The notes under the pieces are model-generated. The model was not told the origin of the DNA. It searched no databases and saw only the letters and a program-made list of their open reading frames with translations. A program made the position numbers and the translations under genes. Positions 11,315-22,427 of a DNA stretch of 64,000 nucleotides are shown here, piece by piece (within the stretch, counting starts at the first letter, position 1; each line of letters starts with the position of its first letter). This stretch comes from Agarophyton chilense (taxonomy: Eukaryota > Rhodophyta > Florideophyceae > Gracilariales > Gracilariaceae), in NCBI GenBank assembly GCA_030374765.1, contig JARGXX010000001.1, positions 868,001 through 932,000 of the forward strand. The letters are read 5' to 3'.

Positions 11315-11537
11315 GATTGAACCTACCGAGACTTGCTCGAGGTAGGCGGGCGCACTGGCGGGAGAAACTACCTCCGCTACCCTAAAGGATGATCCCCTGG
11401 ACCCTGGTTACTCTCTCCAGGTGAGGTACGCTTTGATTACCTACCGAACTCTGCGCACTTCAGAGTCCGGCGCTTTTAGTCCCTACGAGGCGTCCCAAGG
11501 AGGGGTGTCGTCAAGATACACTTCCCCCAGTTGACCC
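11315..11537 (-). other. Structured leader RNA module (A1 copy)
   Basis: This is the same module as at 40242-40464, on the minus strand, from GGGTCAACT to TTCAATC, between the PBS and gag. See that entry for the structure. Confidence 0.55.
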
Positions 11538-11867
11538 AAGCTAGCCTCTTGCGGGAAAGTAGCGCGGTCGTGCGGTGTAGTACGGTTGCTCCTACACATC
11601 CAAGCCCAATTCATCGACCTCCGTACTCTACGGACGGAGAGCAGGATTTGGCAGACTTCCCGGTCTCGTGCCAAGGGGGTACTAACAAACGCGATATGTT
11701 TTCGCCACCAAGGAGGAAGTCCGCAGGGTACACGCCTGTCGCAAAACAAAACAACTTCTTGAATCCAGATGAGCGTTAGTCGTAGATCGCGCACCTGTCG
11801 CAGTAGGGAATCTTCTTGAATCCAAATAAATGTTAGTAGAGCGTGACGTCTGCGAAGAGTCGACGCT

Positions 11868-11881
11868 CTGGGCCCATAACC
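11868..11881 (-). promoter_or_regulatory. A1 primer-binding site (half-tRNA iMet)
   Basis: On the minus strand this reads GGTTATGGGCCCAG directly after the LTR. It is a perfect 14-nt complement of the anticodon arm of initiator tRNA-Met. Confidence 0.85.
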
Positions 11882-12554
11882 TCACAACGTGAGCGCAGGT
11901 TAGGTAAAGGAAAAGGAAGAAGAGGGGGAAAAGACGAGAAGAAGAGAAAAATAAAAGAAGAGAAACAAAGGAAGGTAGTCAGCCTTCACAATTTACTTCG
12001 ATCGTTGGCGACCGTCATTGAAAACTATATCTACCTCGCACGCAGTTCCGCCGCCGGTGCTGACCGTCGGCGGGTGACCCACGTCTCACACCTTGCCACT
12101 GTGCGACGAGGAGTTGCGCGCCAAAACAATTTCAAACATGAAGCATATCAAATAAAAACTCAAAAAATCATCCAAAGTGGTGCGCCAGTGCCAACCACCC
12201 CGCGCAGCCCAGATTCGGCTGTTACGGCCAAACCCCGTATCCAGCCCACATTCGCATATTCTCTCCAACTGCATAGCCCGTGCTCATTCAGCGCTCTCGC
12301 CCAATCAAATCGCTCCACTTGGGCCGAAGCCCCAACACGCCCCATTAGAACCAAACCACTTGTCCATACCACGTTGCATGAGGGCATTTGCAGTAGCCAA
12401 TCAGATGGCCGTTTCACGTTGAGATTGAGATGAGGCGCATATGCGTTTTTCCGCGGAGGGTGCCCAAAAGAGCCCATGCTTAAATCCACTTTTTGTTTTT
12501 CACTATTTCCAACACTCCAAAGGGCTTGGGGGCACAGTCGACCAAACCTCAACA
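11882..12554 (-). repeat. A1 5' LTR
   Basis: The LTR is 673 bp, flanked by CACAT at 12555. It differs from the A1 3' LTR at about nine sites. Confidence 0.92.
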
Positions 12555-12559
12555 CACAT

Positions 12560-13704
12560 GTGGGATTAGGTCGATGGTAGATCGCGGGGTGGTTAAAGGT
12601 GTTAACCTTAGTGGTGAACATGCATCTGCGAATTGTGAAGGTTGCGTTCTTGGGAAATCTCATCGCACTGCCATTCCAAAAATATCCCATAGTCGTGCTA
12701 CAAATTTACTTGAACTTGTGCACTCCGACGTGAGTGGTCCGATTGAGGTCCCATCCTTGGGCGGTGCCAGATACTTTGTTACGTTCATTGACGATTTTTC
12801 CAAATGGACAGTGGCCTATCCTATGCAACGCAAGTCTGAGGTGCTGGAATGCTTTAAGAAATTCAAAGCGTCAGCAGAGACCCACACTAGCTCTTTGGTG
12901 CGAAACATCGCCTTCCACGATTCCAGCAGCTCCTTTCCGTCAGATGATCAGTCGCTACGACTCAAGGCTCTACGCTCGGACAATGGTGGAGAATACCTCT
13001 CAAGTGACTTCAAGAATTTTTTGGAGCACCACGGCATCCGCCATCAGCTCACAGTGGCCTATACTCTGCAGCAGAATGGGGTGGCAGAGCGCATGAATGG
13101 CACACTTCTCGACCTAGTGCGGTCTATGCTGCACCATAAATCGGTCCCGAAACACTTCTGGACCGAAGCTCTTGCCACACCAGTGTTTGTCCGAAATCGG
13201 GTCACATGCCGTTCGCTCCCTTCGGGCAAAACCCCGTTCCACTTTTGGCACGGAAGGACTCCTGATCTTTCTCACATGCGTATATTTGGTGCCCCGTGCT
13301 GGTTTGTGGTTCCGAAATTTAAAGTCACCAAGTTGGACCCTAGATCTAGGTCGGCAATTATGATGGGTTACTCGCAGCAGAGCAAGGGATACAAGGTATG
13401 AGACACGGAAACAAAGAAATTTGTTTTGTCACAGGATGTAGCTTTCAACGAAACTGGAGTCACGAACCAAACTCCATGTGATGACAATGAAGTTCCCGAT
13501 GATGGGGGCGCTGACATGCCCTCCGAAATCGTCCAGAAAAATTCCCTGCCACCTTCTGAGCCCATTCCGAACCCTCCGGAAGTTCCCTCAAAGTCAATCA
13601 CCAACTCGCCTACACCTCCATCGGACATATCCAATAATCCGACCGATATCACTTCTTCCGCTCCGCCACCCCCGGCTCTTCGGCGCTCAGCTCGCCTTGC
13701 CTCG
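12560..13704 (+). pseudogene. Family B integrase and linker, 3' part of the split gene
   Basis: This continues the protein interrupted at 5999. It shows the zinc region (CEGCVLGKSH), first catalytic Asp in HSDVSGPIE, second in RSDNGGEY, and Glu in QNGVAERMN (DD35E spacing), then the GAG/integrase C-terminal region. A TGA at 13399-13401 replaces the Trp expected in GYK-W-DTE. The frame reopens and runs through an acidic, Pro/Ser-rich linker ending RRSARLAS. At 13705 it is cut off by an inverted family-A LTR. No RT follows. Confidence 0.88.
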
Positions 13705-14356
13705 TCACAACGTGAGCGCAGGTTAGGGAAAGGAAAAGGAAGAAGAGGGGGAAAAGACGAAAAGAAGAGAAAAATAAAAGAAGAGAAACAAAGGAAGGTA
13801 GTCAGCCTTCACAATTTACTTCGATCGTTGGCGACCGTCATTGAAAACTATATCTACCTCGCACGCAGTTCCGCCGCCGATGCTGACCGTCGGCGGGTCA
13901 CCCACGTCTCACACCTTGCCACTGTCCGACGAGGAGTTGCGCGCCAAAACAATTTCAAACATGAAGCATATCAAATAAAAACTCAAAAAAATCATCCAAA
14001 GTGGTGCGCCAGTGCCAACCAACTCGCGCAGCCCAGATTCGGCTGTTACGGCCAAACCCCGTATCCAGCCCACACTCGAACATTCTCGCCAACTGCATAG
14101 CCCGTGCTCATTCAGCGCTCTCCTCCAATCAAATCACTTCACTTGGGCCAAAGCCCCAACACGCCCCATTAGAACCAGACCAATTGTCCATACCACGTTG
14201 CATGAAGGCATTTGCAGCAGCCAATCAGATGGCCGTTTCACGTTGAGATTGAGATGAGGCGCATATGCGTTTTTCCGCAGAGAGTGCCCAAAAGTGCCCA
14301 TGCTTAAATCCACTTTTTCTTTTCCACTATTTCCAACACTCCAAAGGGCTTGGGGG
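13705..14356 (-). repeat. Inverted family A LTR fragment
   Basis: This matches the A LTR on the minus strand from its 3' terminus (TCACAACG on plus) to within about 22 bp of its 5' terminus, where it is replaced by a family-C LTR. It interrupts family B at 13704. The internal part of the corresponding element is missing. Confidence 0.88.
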
Positions 14357-15045
14357 TGTTGGCTGTTGACCCTGTGCTGTCACTGAAACCCAAAAGTGCA
14401 GGGGAGCATGGGCTGTTTTGGAGGGTGCCTCTGGAAAAGCGCATATGCGTGTCAGTCGGATCTCAACGTGAACTCGGGCTGTGATTGGCTACTGCAAATG
14501 TACACATGCAATGTGGTGTGTACAAGTGGTATGGCACTATTGGGTTTGTCTGTATGACACGTGTGTACGTGGTCTACTTGTACTACTGTGCACGCTGTTC
14601 AACATGTCCAGCTGGTGCACTATGAACACATCTCACATGGTGTAACGAATGTACTTGGAGAAGAGACGTGACATATGTATTACAGGAGACTTGGTGTTCT
14701 GTGCTGGAACGTGAATGTGTATGGAGGCGGATTGCAAGTAATGTGTGCTGGCATATTGAATTTGTGCACACGTCAATGTAATTATGGGCTGTGCACTTTT
14801 GTATTGCCTTGTTGTGCGCTGCAATGAACATTGACTAGGGTTAATGTCATGCTTGAATATGATTGGTAGTATTGAGTGTCCCTGCTTTGTAGTCTGGGGT
14901 TTACTTTGAGTTGGAGTCCAGACAGCTGACGTTTTGAAGTAGTATATAAGTGAAAGTTTGAGCGCCTCCAAGTAAATCCAAGCCAGAGCTGGCGAACTTC
15001 CTTTTCATTCCCTCAACCTTTTCTTCAGCATTTCCCAATCCAACA
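14357..15045 (+). repeat. Solo LTR of Copia family C
   Basis: It is 689 bp, TGTTGGCT to CCAACA, the same length as both C1 LTRs. A TATATAAG box lies at 14943-14950. Left and right flanks are family-A LTR pieces in opposite orientations and there is no 5-bp duplication. It therefore marks a recombination point rather than a simple insertion. Confidence 0.9.
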
Positions 15046-15408
15046 CTGGATACGGGGTTTGGCCGTAACAGCTGAATCTGGGCTGCGCGGGGTGGTTGGC
15101 ACTGGCGCACCACTTTGGATGATTTTTGGAGTTTTTATTTGATATGCTTCATGTTTGAAATTGTTTTGGCGCGTAACTCCTCGTCGCACAGTGGCAAGGT
15201 GTGAGACGTGGGTGACCCGCCGACGGTCAGAACCGGCGGCGGAAGTGCGTGCGAGGTAGATGTAGTTTTCAATGACGTTCGCCAACGATCGAAGTAAACT
15301 GTCAAGGTTGACTACCTTCCTTTGTTTCTCTCCTTTTAGTTTTCTCTTCTTCTCGCCTTTTCCCCCTCTTCTTACTTTTCCTTTACCTAACCTGCGCTCA
15401 CGTTGTGA

Positions 15409-15422
15409 GGTTATGGGCCCAG
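15409..15422 (+). promoter_or_regulatory. A2 primer-binding site
   Basis: GGTTATGGGCCCAG directly after the LTR remnant is a perfect match to the family consensus. Confidence 0.85.
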
Positions 15423-15752
15423 AGCGTCGACTCTTCGCAGACGTCACGCTCTACTAACATTTATTTGGATTCAAGAAGATTCCCTACTGCGAGAGGTGCG
15501 CGATCTACGACTAACGCTCATCTGGATTCAAGAAGATATTTTATTTTGCGACAGGCGTGTACCCTGCGGACTTTCTCCTTGGTGGCGAAAACATATCGCG
15601 TTTGTTAGTACCCCCTGGGCACGAGACCGGGAAGTCTGCCAAATCCTGCTCTCCGTCCGTAGAGTACGGAGGTCGATGAATTGGGCTTGGAAGTGTAAGA
15701 GCAACCGTACTACAACGCACGACCGCGCTACTTTCCCGCAAGAGACTAGCTT

Positions 15753-15975
15753 GGGTCAACTGGGGGAAGTGTATCTTGACGATACCCCTCCTTGGGACGC
15801 CTCGTAGGGACTAAAAGCGCTGGACTCTGAAGTGCACAGAGTTCGGTAGGTAATCAAAGCGTACCTCACCTGGAGAGAGTAACCAGGGTCCAGGGGATCA
15901 TCCTTTAGGGTAGCAGAGGTAGTTTCTCCCGCCAGTGCGCCCGCCTACCTCGAGCAAGTCTCGGTAGGTTCAATC
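15753..15975 (+). other. Structured leader RNA module (A2 copy)
   Basis: This has the same organisation as at 40242-40464. Few substitutions are seen although the rest of A2 is decaying. Confidence 0.5.
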
Positions 15976-16321
15976 AAGAAGTTTCAACCCGAAGTCGAGA
16001 AGTTTGTCTGTTCCGGGTACGCCTTCTGCCACTGCCCGTGAGTATACTCCAAGCGTGGCAGCACCCGAGCTCCGCTTGTGATCGCGTACGAGACGCGTCT
16101 CGGTGAGCGTTGCAGGCTACGTCAAAAGTCTCCGCTGTCGTCCTCGCTGTCGAACGTTGGAGTTGGGATACTCCGTTCGGGCAAGCTCGGCCACGAATTC
16201 ATCACTGCTCGTGGCCCTTTTCTTAAACTTCCCAAGGCATTGAGTCCCTCACTCTGCTTCCCTCTACTAATTAATTTCGTTTGGTTCCGTTCTATCTGCT
16301 TCGTGGATAACAGACTGAAAT

Positions 16322-19300
16322 ATGTCGGACACGGAAATGGAATCCGAAAGTACTACCGGGATGAAAATCCCTCGTTTTCATGGAAGGCGTGGTGATGATT
16401 ATGCCCTATGGCGCCATCGCCTTCGTGCTGCATGCCGTGTTAAAGGTGTGTGGAACGTTGTGGAATCCGATTCTGCGTATTCAGCAACTACTGAAGCAAC
16501 ATCGGATACCGCTATTGATAGCGCTCGAGTTGTCGCCAAGCGCGAGAAGGCATGTGGAATCATAATATGCGCCTTGGGTGATGCGCCACTTCGTGTGTTC
16601 ATGGATGTCGGCGACGACCCGGCGCGCATGCTCGCACTACTTTATGCACGGTATGCGTACAATCGTACTGTATCCAGAATTGCTGTGCAGACTCAACTAT
16701 TCCGTATGGGATACAATGGTCAGAATATGTCAGGCTATGTGGACCAGTACACGGCGTTATTTGCTCAGTTAGAGCGCATGGGGAAGGATGCGGCAGTACC
16801 GGAGTCGCACAAAGCTCCCGTGTTACTTGCTTCTATTGATCCCAATTGCACACTGGAGTCTACTGCTGCAGCTCTTCGAACCAAGGATATCGCTGAGCTT
16901 ACATGGGACTACGTGGCCACGACCCTCATAGATGAATACAACGCGAAACAGATGTCTGCAAGGCCGTCTGGACGTAGTTTACGTCGCAAGAAGAAGGGCA
17001 GGAAAAAATCTGGTCGACATTTTGAATCGACTTATCGTACCCGCAATAGTGCAAAAAACGAAGATGAGGAGTCTGACGGTCACTCCGACATTGAGTCTAC
17101 TGCTCGTGCACTTGCTGCCGCCTTGAGATCGTTATCATCCGATCGTTCTGGATCGAGCAATGGACATCATTTCGACTTCTGTGATCGCGATGGACACACG
17201 ATCGTTGCTTTATGAATCCGGACAACCCGGACAACCACTTGCCGCAGAGTATCCTCGATAAACTGTCGCCACAACCCAAGCGAATGGGTGCCAGTAGTGG
17301 TAGAAGCGCCTCGAGCAAGTCTTCTGGAAAGTCTGGCAAAATCGAAATTGCTGCTGCAACTGTGGAAAGGACCACTATAGTTCCGCCGAATGACCTGAGT
17401 ACCTACGCAGACAGCGGTGCGACAGTACATTGCTTCCATTCTGTTTGTGCGTTCGTGCCCGGTTCACTTGAACCTTGCGACGAAAGAACAGTGATGCTTG
17501 CCGATAACACATCTGTTACATCTAAACAACGCGGAGAGGTGATCATTCCTTTGGACAATGCGAACATACGTCTGAGTGATGCCCTACTGACCCCCGCTCT
17601 GGGATACAACTTGGTTTCAACCGGGTGTTTGGCCGACAAAGGTATTGAGTCGCTCTTCGGTCGTCACAGTGTACGTTTGACGCTAGACTCAAATGGTTTC
17701 GAGGTGGGAATTGGTGATCGTGACAAGGTATCTCGGATGTACACACTGCCTCAACCTTTAGGGCATGCTGGTGTGGAACTTGCGCTTTCGACTAAGTCTA
17801 CGGAGACTCAACTGTGGCACCGACGACTGGCTCACATCAACCAACGTGATCTGCAACATGTACACAAGTACGCAGATGGAGTGCCGCACTTGTGTGACAT
17901 GGAGGAGGTATGCCGAGCATGTCGACTTGGCAAGGCTCATAAGCTTCCGTTCCCAGGTCACTTTGAACATGCATCCGCGGTTGGTGACATTGTGCACTCG
18001 GATATTGTAGGTCCTCTGGAAAAGTCTTTTCCGGACAAGTTTCAATATGCATGTACATTCCTCGATGACCACTCACGGTATGTGTTCCTAGGTCTGGTGA
18101 TCCATCGCAGTGCTCTTAGTGATGTGTTTGTGGGTAATGCGGCAAAGTTTAAGCAGCTTGGAGGAGTGCATATCAAAAGTTTGCACTCGGACGGTGCAGA
18201 AGAATATATTGCCCTGCAAGAGAACTTGGCAGCAGAACATGGCCTCACTTCTTTCTCTGCTCCATACACCCCCGAACACAACGCTATAGCTGAGGGCATC
18301 AATCGTCCCATGGTGGAAGCTGCTCGATCGTTGCTGATCCAAGCCGATCTACAAGAATGTTTGTGGCCATAAGCGCTGAAACATGTTATCTTTGTGCGTA
18401 ATCGAGTGCAACATTCTACTGTTAACAATAGTCCCTACTTTCTGGTAACTGGAAATAAACCTTTGTTGAAGCACGTGCGTGTGTTTGGATGCACTGCATT
18501 CGTGCTAAGGACTCCGCGTGGACCCAAGTTCGAGTCTCGTGCACTTGAGGGAGTGTACTTGGAGACTCTTGAGCATGGTGTGTACAAGGTACTCGTCGTT
18601 GATAATGACGGTACTACGCGTATTATTGAGTCACGACATGTTACTTTTGATGAATCCAAGTTCCCTGGCGCATCATCTCTTGCCAACTACATGGATGATG
18701 AAAGTGCGTCAGATGCTGACTATAGCTCTGCTATGGAATTATGTGATAGCATTGATGACGAATCGGATACTTTCTCCTTCGATAATGTTGAGGAGGAGGT
18801 GGTTCATGACGGATCCTCGCACCTGATTCCAGCACTCAGGCAGTCGGAGTCAGACTCCGGCAGCAATGAAGACGATGCACAGGATTCCGAAAGTGATGAC
18901 GAAAGTGCTGCTGATGACCTTGATACATCTGCCAACGCTGATACGGAACCTCGCTACCCGCGGCGCACGCGCCGTCAACCTCTGAGGTGGTTCATGGCAG
19001 GGTCTGCTCACTGTACATCGCAAGTCAAAGTCACTACTAGTGATGAGCCCTCACTCAAGGAGGCAATGTCCGCCAGTGCGGAGGAGCGTACTATGTGGCA
19101 AGCAGCCGTCGAGGAAGAGTTTTCATGATTGGAGTCGAAGCAAACTTGGAAACCTGATGACTCTCTTGCTTCACAACCACTACCAACTCACGTCATACTG
19201 AAGGTAAAGCGCAATGCTGATGGGTCAGTTGAACGTTTTAAGGCTCGTGTTGTAGCCAGTGGAAACCACCAAACATATGGTCAGAACTACATGGAGACTT

Positions 19301-20619
19301 ATGCACCAGTTGTTTCGTTCTCTTTGGTTCGCATATTCTTGTATCTGACGTTATGCTTGCGCATGTATGTGGTACAGGTGGATGTGAAGACTGCGTTTCT
19401 CAATGGCGAACTTGAGGAAGATGTGTGGATCATGTCACCTCGAGGTATACCTGGCGTGACTTCACGATGCTTCAAATTGCTCAAGGCTATCTATGGACTG
19501 AAGCAAGCGCACTTGGCATGGCACAACAAACTATGCGAGGATATGAAAAGCATATGTTTTGAAGAGTTACCGAGTGCACCTTGCGTGTTTCGCCGCCAAA
19601 ACGAGAGCAATGAGGATGCGTTCGTGCTAGTTTATGTGGATGACTTGCTAATATTCACAACTTCTGCAATGGAACGTGATGCGATTTTGGAGGAGCTTAA
19701 GTCGTTTTACGAGCTGCGTGTGGCGGACGAAGTGAACTTGTACCTCGGCGTTGAATTCAAATGGACTTTAGATTCAGATGGTCGACCTGTGTCGCTGTAT
19801 CTTGGTCAGTCACTGTACACGGAAAGCGTGTTGCGCCGTTTCGGGTTTCAGCGATGCAAGCCGGCATGCACCCCTATGGTAGAATCGTTTTTTACCGGGT
19901 GGACATCTGAGAAAGACAAATCCATCCAGGATACTCAGCTGTACCAGCAGATCATTGGATCGCTTTTGTACTTGGCACTGAGAACTCGGTTGGATATATT
20001 AGCACCCGTCCTAATCTTGGCTCGTTTTCAGAAATCGCCCACGGCCTACTGTCACAAGGCGGCAAAGCGGGTTCTTCGTTACCTTCGCGGTACAACTGGA
20101 CATGGTGTGCACTATCACTCTGGCATGGTGAAACTGGAGGCGTACGTTGACTCTGACTACGCTGCGGAAACGCGTGATCGCAAGTCAATGTCTGGTTTCT
20201 TAGTGAAGCTTGGCAAAGCGACATGTATGTGGGGCGCAAGAAAACAGGCTTCGGTGGCGTTGTCTACCGGCGAGGCCGAGTATTATGCTTTGACGCTTGC
20301 GTGTCAGGAGGTTATTTGGTTGAAGCGTGTGCTTAAGGAGATTGGATGGAAAGTGCAAGGTGCTGTGCCCATTCGTTCGGACAACCAGTGCGCCATTGAC
20401 TGGGCAACTGGTGAACGCTGTCCATCGGGTCGCGCAAAGCACATTGACTTTAAGTTGCACCTCGTTCGGGAACTAGTCAAGGATAGTCACATGAATGTGA
20501 CGTACGTTCCAAGTGAAGACAATGATGCGGACTTCTTAACTAAACCACTTGGCCCAGGTCTTCACAACAATAACGTGGACCGTGTTGGACTTGGCCGAGC
20601 AGTCGAGGAGGAGTGTTGA
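16322..20619 (+). pseudogene. Copia Gag-Pol of A2, broken
   Basis: The ATG is at 16322. A 4-bp deletion in the zinc knuckle (near 17196, ggacacac then gatcgttgc) shifts the frame and ends gag at 17215. The downstream frame from 17212 is interrupted by TAA at about 18370 (Tyr TAT to TAA, just after the integrase core) and by TGA at 19126-19128 (Ser TCA to TGA, at the RT N-terminus). All protease, integrase, RT (YVDD) and RNase H motifs remain recognisable. The breaks are inferred directly from comparison with three intact copies in this window. Confidence 0.93.
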
Positions 20620-21285
20620 GGTTTGGTCGACTGTGCCCCCAAGCCCTTTGGAGTGTTGGAAATAGTGGAAAACAAAAAGTGGATTTAAGCATGGGCACTT
20701 TTGGGCACCCTCCGCGGAAAAACGCATATGCGCCTCATCTCAATCTCAACGTGAAACGGCCATCTGATTGGCTACTGCAAATGCCCTCATGCAACGTGGT
20801 ATGGACAAGTGGTCTGGTTCTAATGGGGCATGTTGGGGCTTCGGCCCAAGTGGAGCGATTTGATTGGACGAGAGCGCTGAATGAGCACGGGCTATGCAGT
20901 TGGAGAGAATGTGCGAATGTGGGCTGGATACGGGGTTTGGCCGTAACAGCCGAATCTGGGCTGCGCGGGGTGGTTGGCACTGGCGCACCACTTTGGTGAT
21001 TTTTTGAGTTTTTATTTGATATGCTTCATGTTTGAAATTGTTTTGGCGCGCAACTCCTCGTAGCACAGTGGCAAGGTGTGAGACGTGGGTGACCCGCCGA
21101 CGGTCAGCACCGGCGGCGGAACTGCGTGCGAGGTAGATGTAGTTTTCAATGACAGTCGCCAACGATCGAAGTAAATTGTCAAGGCTGACTACCTTCCTTT
21201 GTTTCTCTTCTTTTATTTTTCTCTTCTTCTCGTCTTTTCCCCCTCTTCTTCCTTTTCCTTTACCTAACCTGCGCTCACGTTGTGA
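20614..21285 (+). repeat. A2 3' LTR
   Basis: It is 672 bp, preceded by the purine tract GAGGAGGAG. A 1-bp deletion distinguishes it from the 673-bp consensus. The right flank GGTAT is the expected target duplication, but its partner was lost with the 5' LTR. Confidence 0.92.
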
Positions 21286-21464
21286 GGTATCTCACAGACG
21301 CCACGTGGACTGGCGACCTCGGCTGGACATATTCAGATAATTATTATTTTTTATTTAGTGTGATAGAATAGCCTTACAGTGCAAGGGAGATCCCACCGCT
21401 TTGCCATTGATATTTATTTGGCTCGAGTGACTCGTCTCCCTCGGAATCAGGTAGGCACCGTTAG

Positions 21465-22427
21465 GATACTAAATTACCTCCTTTAGTAAATTTGTTCCAC
21501 CATTTTGTACCCATTCGCCTCTCACATGCCGCCGAAGCCGTCGAACATAATGCTGATGTCATTGAAAGGATAGCGGAACTTGCTGGCATCGATAATTCCT
21601 GTGACCCAGACGAAATCATCCACGATGAACTTGAGCAGACTGTCGCCGACTTTTCGGATGTCGTAAACGGTTTGCTGGCAATTGTAAGAGATTGGTTAGT
21701 AGTTGGAGAGAAGGATCGCATGCTCACATATGACCCCATCATCCATGCGGTGGATGAGGCTGTCGAAGACGCTATGACATCGGGCACAGTTGCGGAACGC
21801 AAGTATTTTTCTGTGCTTGTTCCAGGTGCTTCTTTGGGTCGTCTTTCGTGGGAATTGGCGCGATTGGGACTTACTGTGCAGGAGGTCAAAAGTTCATACC
21901 TCTAATTATTTATTTGCAACTTTGTTCTTAACGGGAAGGCTACTCCTGAAAACCCGCTGCATCTTTACCCATTTGCTCACCATACCGGCATGATTCGTTC
22001 AATCGATGAACAACTAAGAGAAGTAGAATTTCCAGATGCCAATCCTAGAGTGCTTGAAGGTGCGCATTTCACGATGGTGGCTGGTGACTTTTTGGACTTG
22101 TATGATGAGGAACAACGATGAGATGCCGTTGCCACAATTTTTTCGATTGAGGATTTCCACAGAATCCTAACTTATATCCTTCGCAAAGCCAAAATTCTTA
22201 AGATAGGTGCTGTTTGGATTAACCATGGCTGCTTGGATTTTAAATATGACGATTCATTTACCGAATCTAGCGTTGAAATAACAAAGGAAGAGTTGGATCT
22301 AGTTATTGCGAGATGTGATATGCGTGTTATTGGACGGGAAACATTGCGGTGCAGACCTCCTTACGTCGTGAACGGAATGATTTCTGAAGAATACGAAAGT
22401 TATCTTTCTGTGGCTGTCCGTGTATGA
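21465..22427 (+). pseudogene. Carnosine N-methyltransferase (N2227-like) pseudogene, 5' truncated
   Basis: A single frame shows the family signature in order. First is the SAM-binding VLVPGASLGRLSWELA (about 21810-21860). Next come ENPLHLYPFAHHTGM, then DEQLREVEFPDANPR, then the acidic MVAGDFLDLYDEEQ. After these come the INHGCLDF block and a C-terminal SYLSVAVRV. The N2227 family methylates carnosine to anserine in animals and fungi using S-adenosylmethionine. Two in-frame stops break it: TAA at 21903-21905 and TGA at 22119-22121, the latter at the conserved Trp of WDAVAT. No ATG is present: the frame opens at a TAG at 21462. A possible acceptor (TACTAA then TTTAG at 21486) suggests an upstream exon now lost. 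It could still be a non-functional duplicate of an active gene elsewhere. Confidence 0.75.

Larger units (their letters stand above)
6000..12554 (-). mobile_element. Copia family A element A1, complete
   Basis: The element is 6555 bp with two 673-bp LTRs (6000-6672 and 11882-12554) and a perfect 5-bp target duplication CACAT (5995-5999 and 12555-12559). PBS (11868-11881), leader, one 1433-codon Gag-Pol and a purine tract before the 3' LTR are all present. It sits in the opposite orientation inside the integrase region of family B. The two LTRs differ at roughly nine positions by eye (about 1.3%), so the insertion is not recent, yet the coding region is open. One change from the array copies (DVRIMSP for DVWIMSP in RT) may affect activity. 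Confidence 0.93.
3254..13704 (+). mobile_element. Copia family B retrotransposon, truncated and split by A1
   Basis: The order is: 5' LTR (3254-3646), PBS, leader with a zinc-finger ORF, gag and protease (4639-5999), the inserted element A1 (6000-12554), then integrase and linker (12555-13704). The reading frames on either side of A1 join through the duplicated CACAT, which shows that A1 landed in a pre-existing B copy. Reverse transcriptase, RNase H and the 3' LTR are absent: B stops at 13704 where an inverted family-A LTR begins. Gag-Pol also carries a frameshift near 5839 and a TGA at 13399. The element is dead. Confidence 0.85.
15046..21285 (+). mobile_element. Copia family A element A2, decayed, 5' LTR truncated
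   Basis: The order is partial 5' LTR (15046-15408, about LTR positions 310-673), PBS (15409-15422), leader, broken Gag-Pol (16322-20619) and full 3' LTR (20614-21285). The upstream half of the 5' LTR was replaced by the family-C LTR. The coding region carries one 4-bp deletion and two nonsense codons relative to A1 and the array copies. Confidence 0.92.

Noticed and set aside
22119-22121. TGA read as Trp (alternative genetic code), since several TGAs fall at Trp positions
   Set aside because: All intact Copia frames use TGG for Trp and terminate at TGA, and other breaks are TAA or TAG. Ordinary nonsense mutation is simpler.
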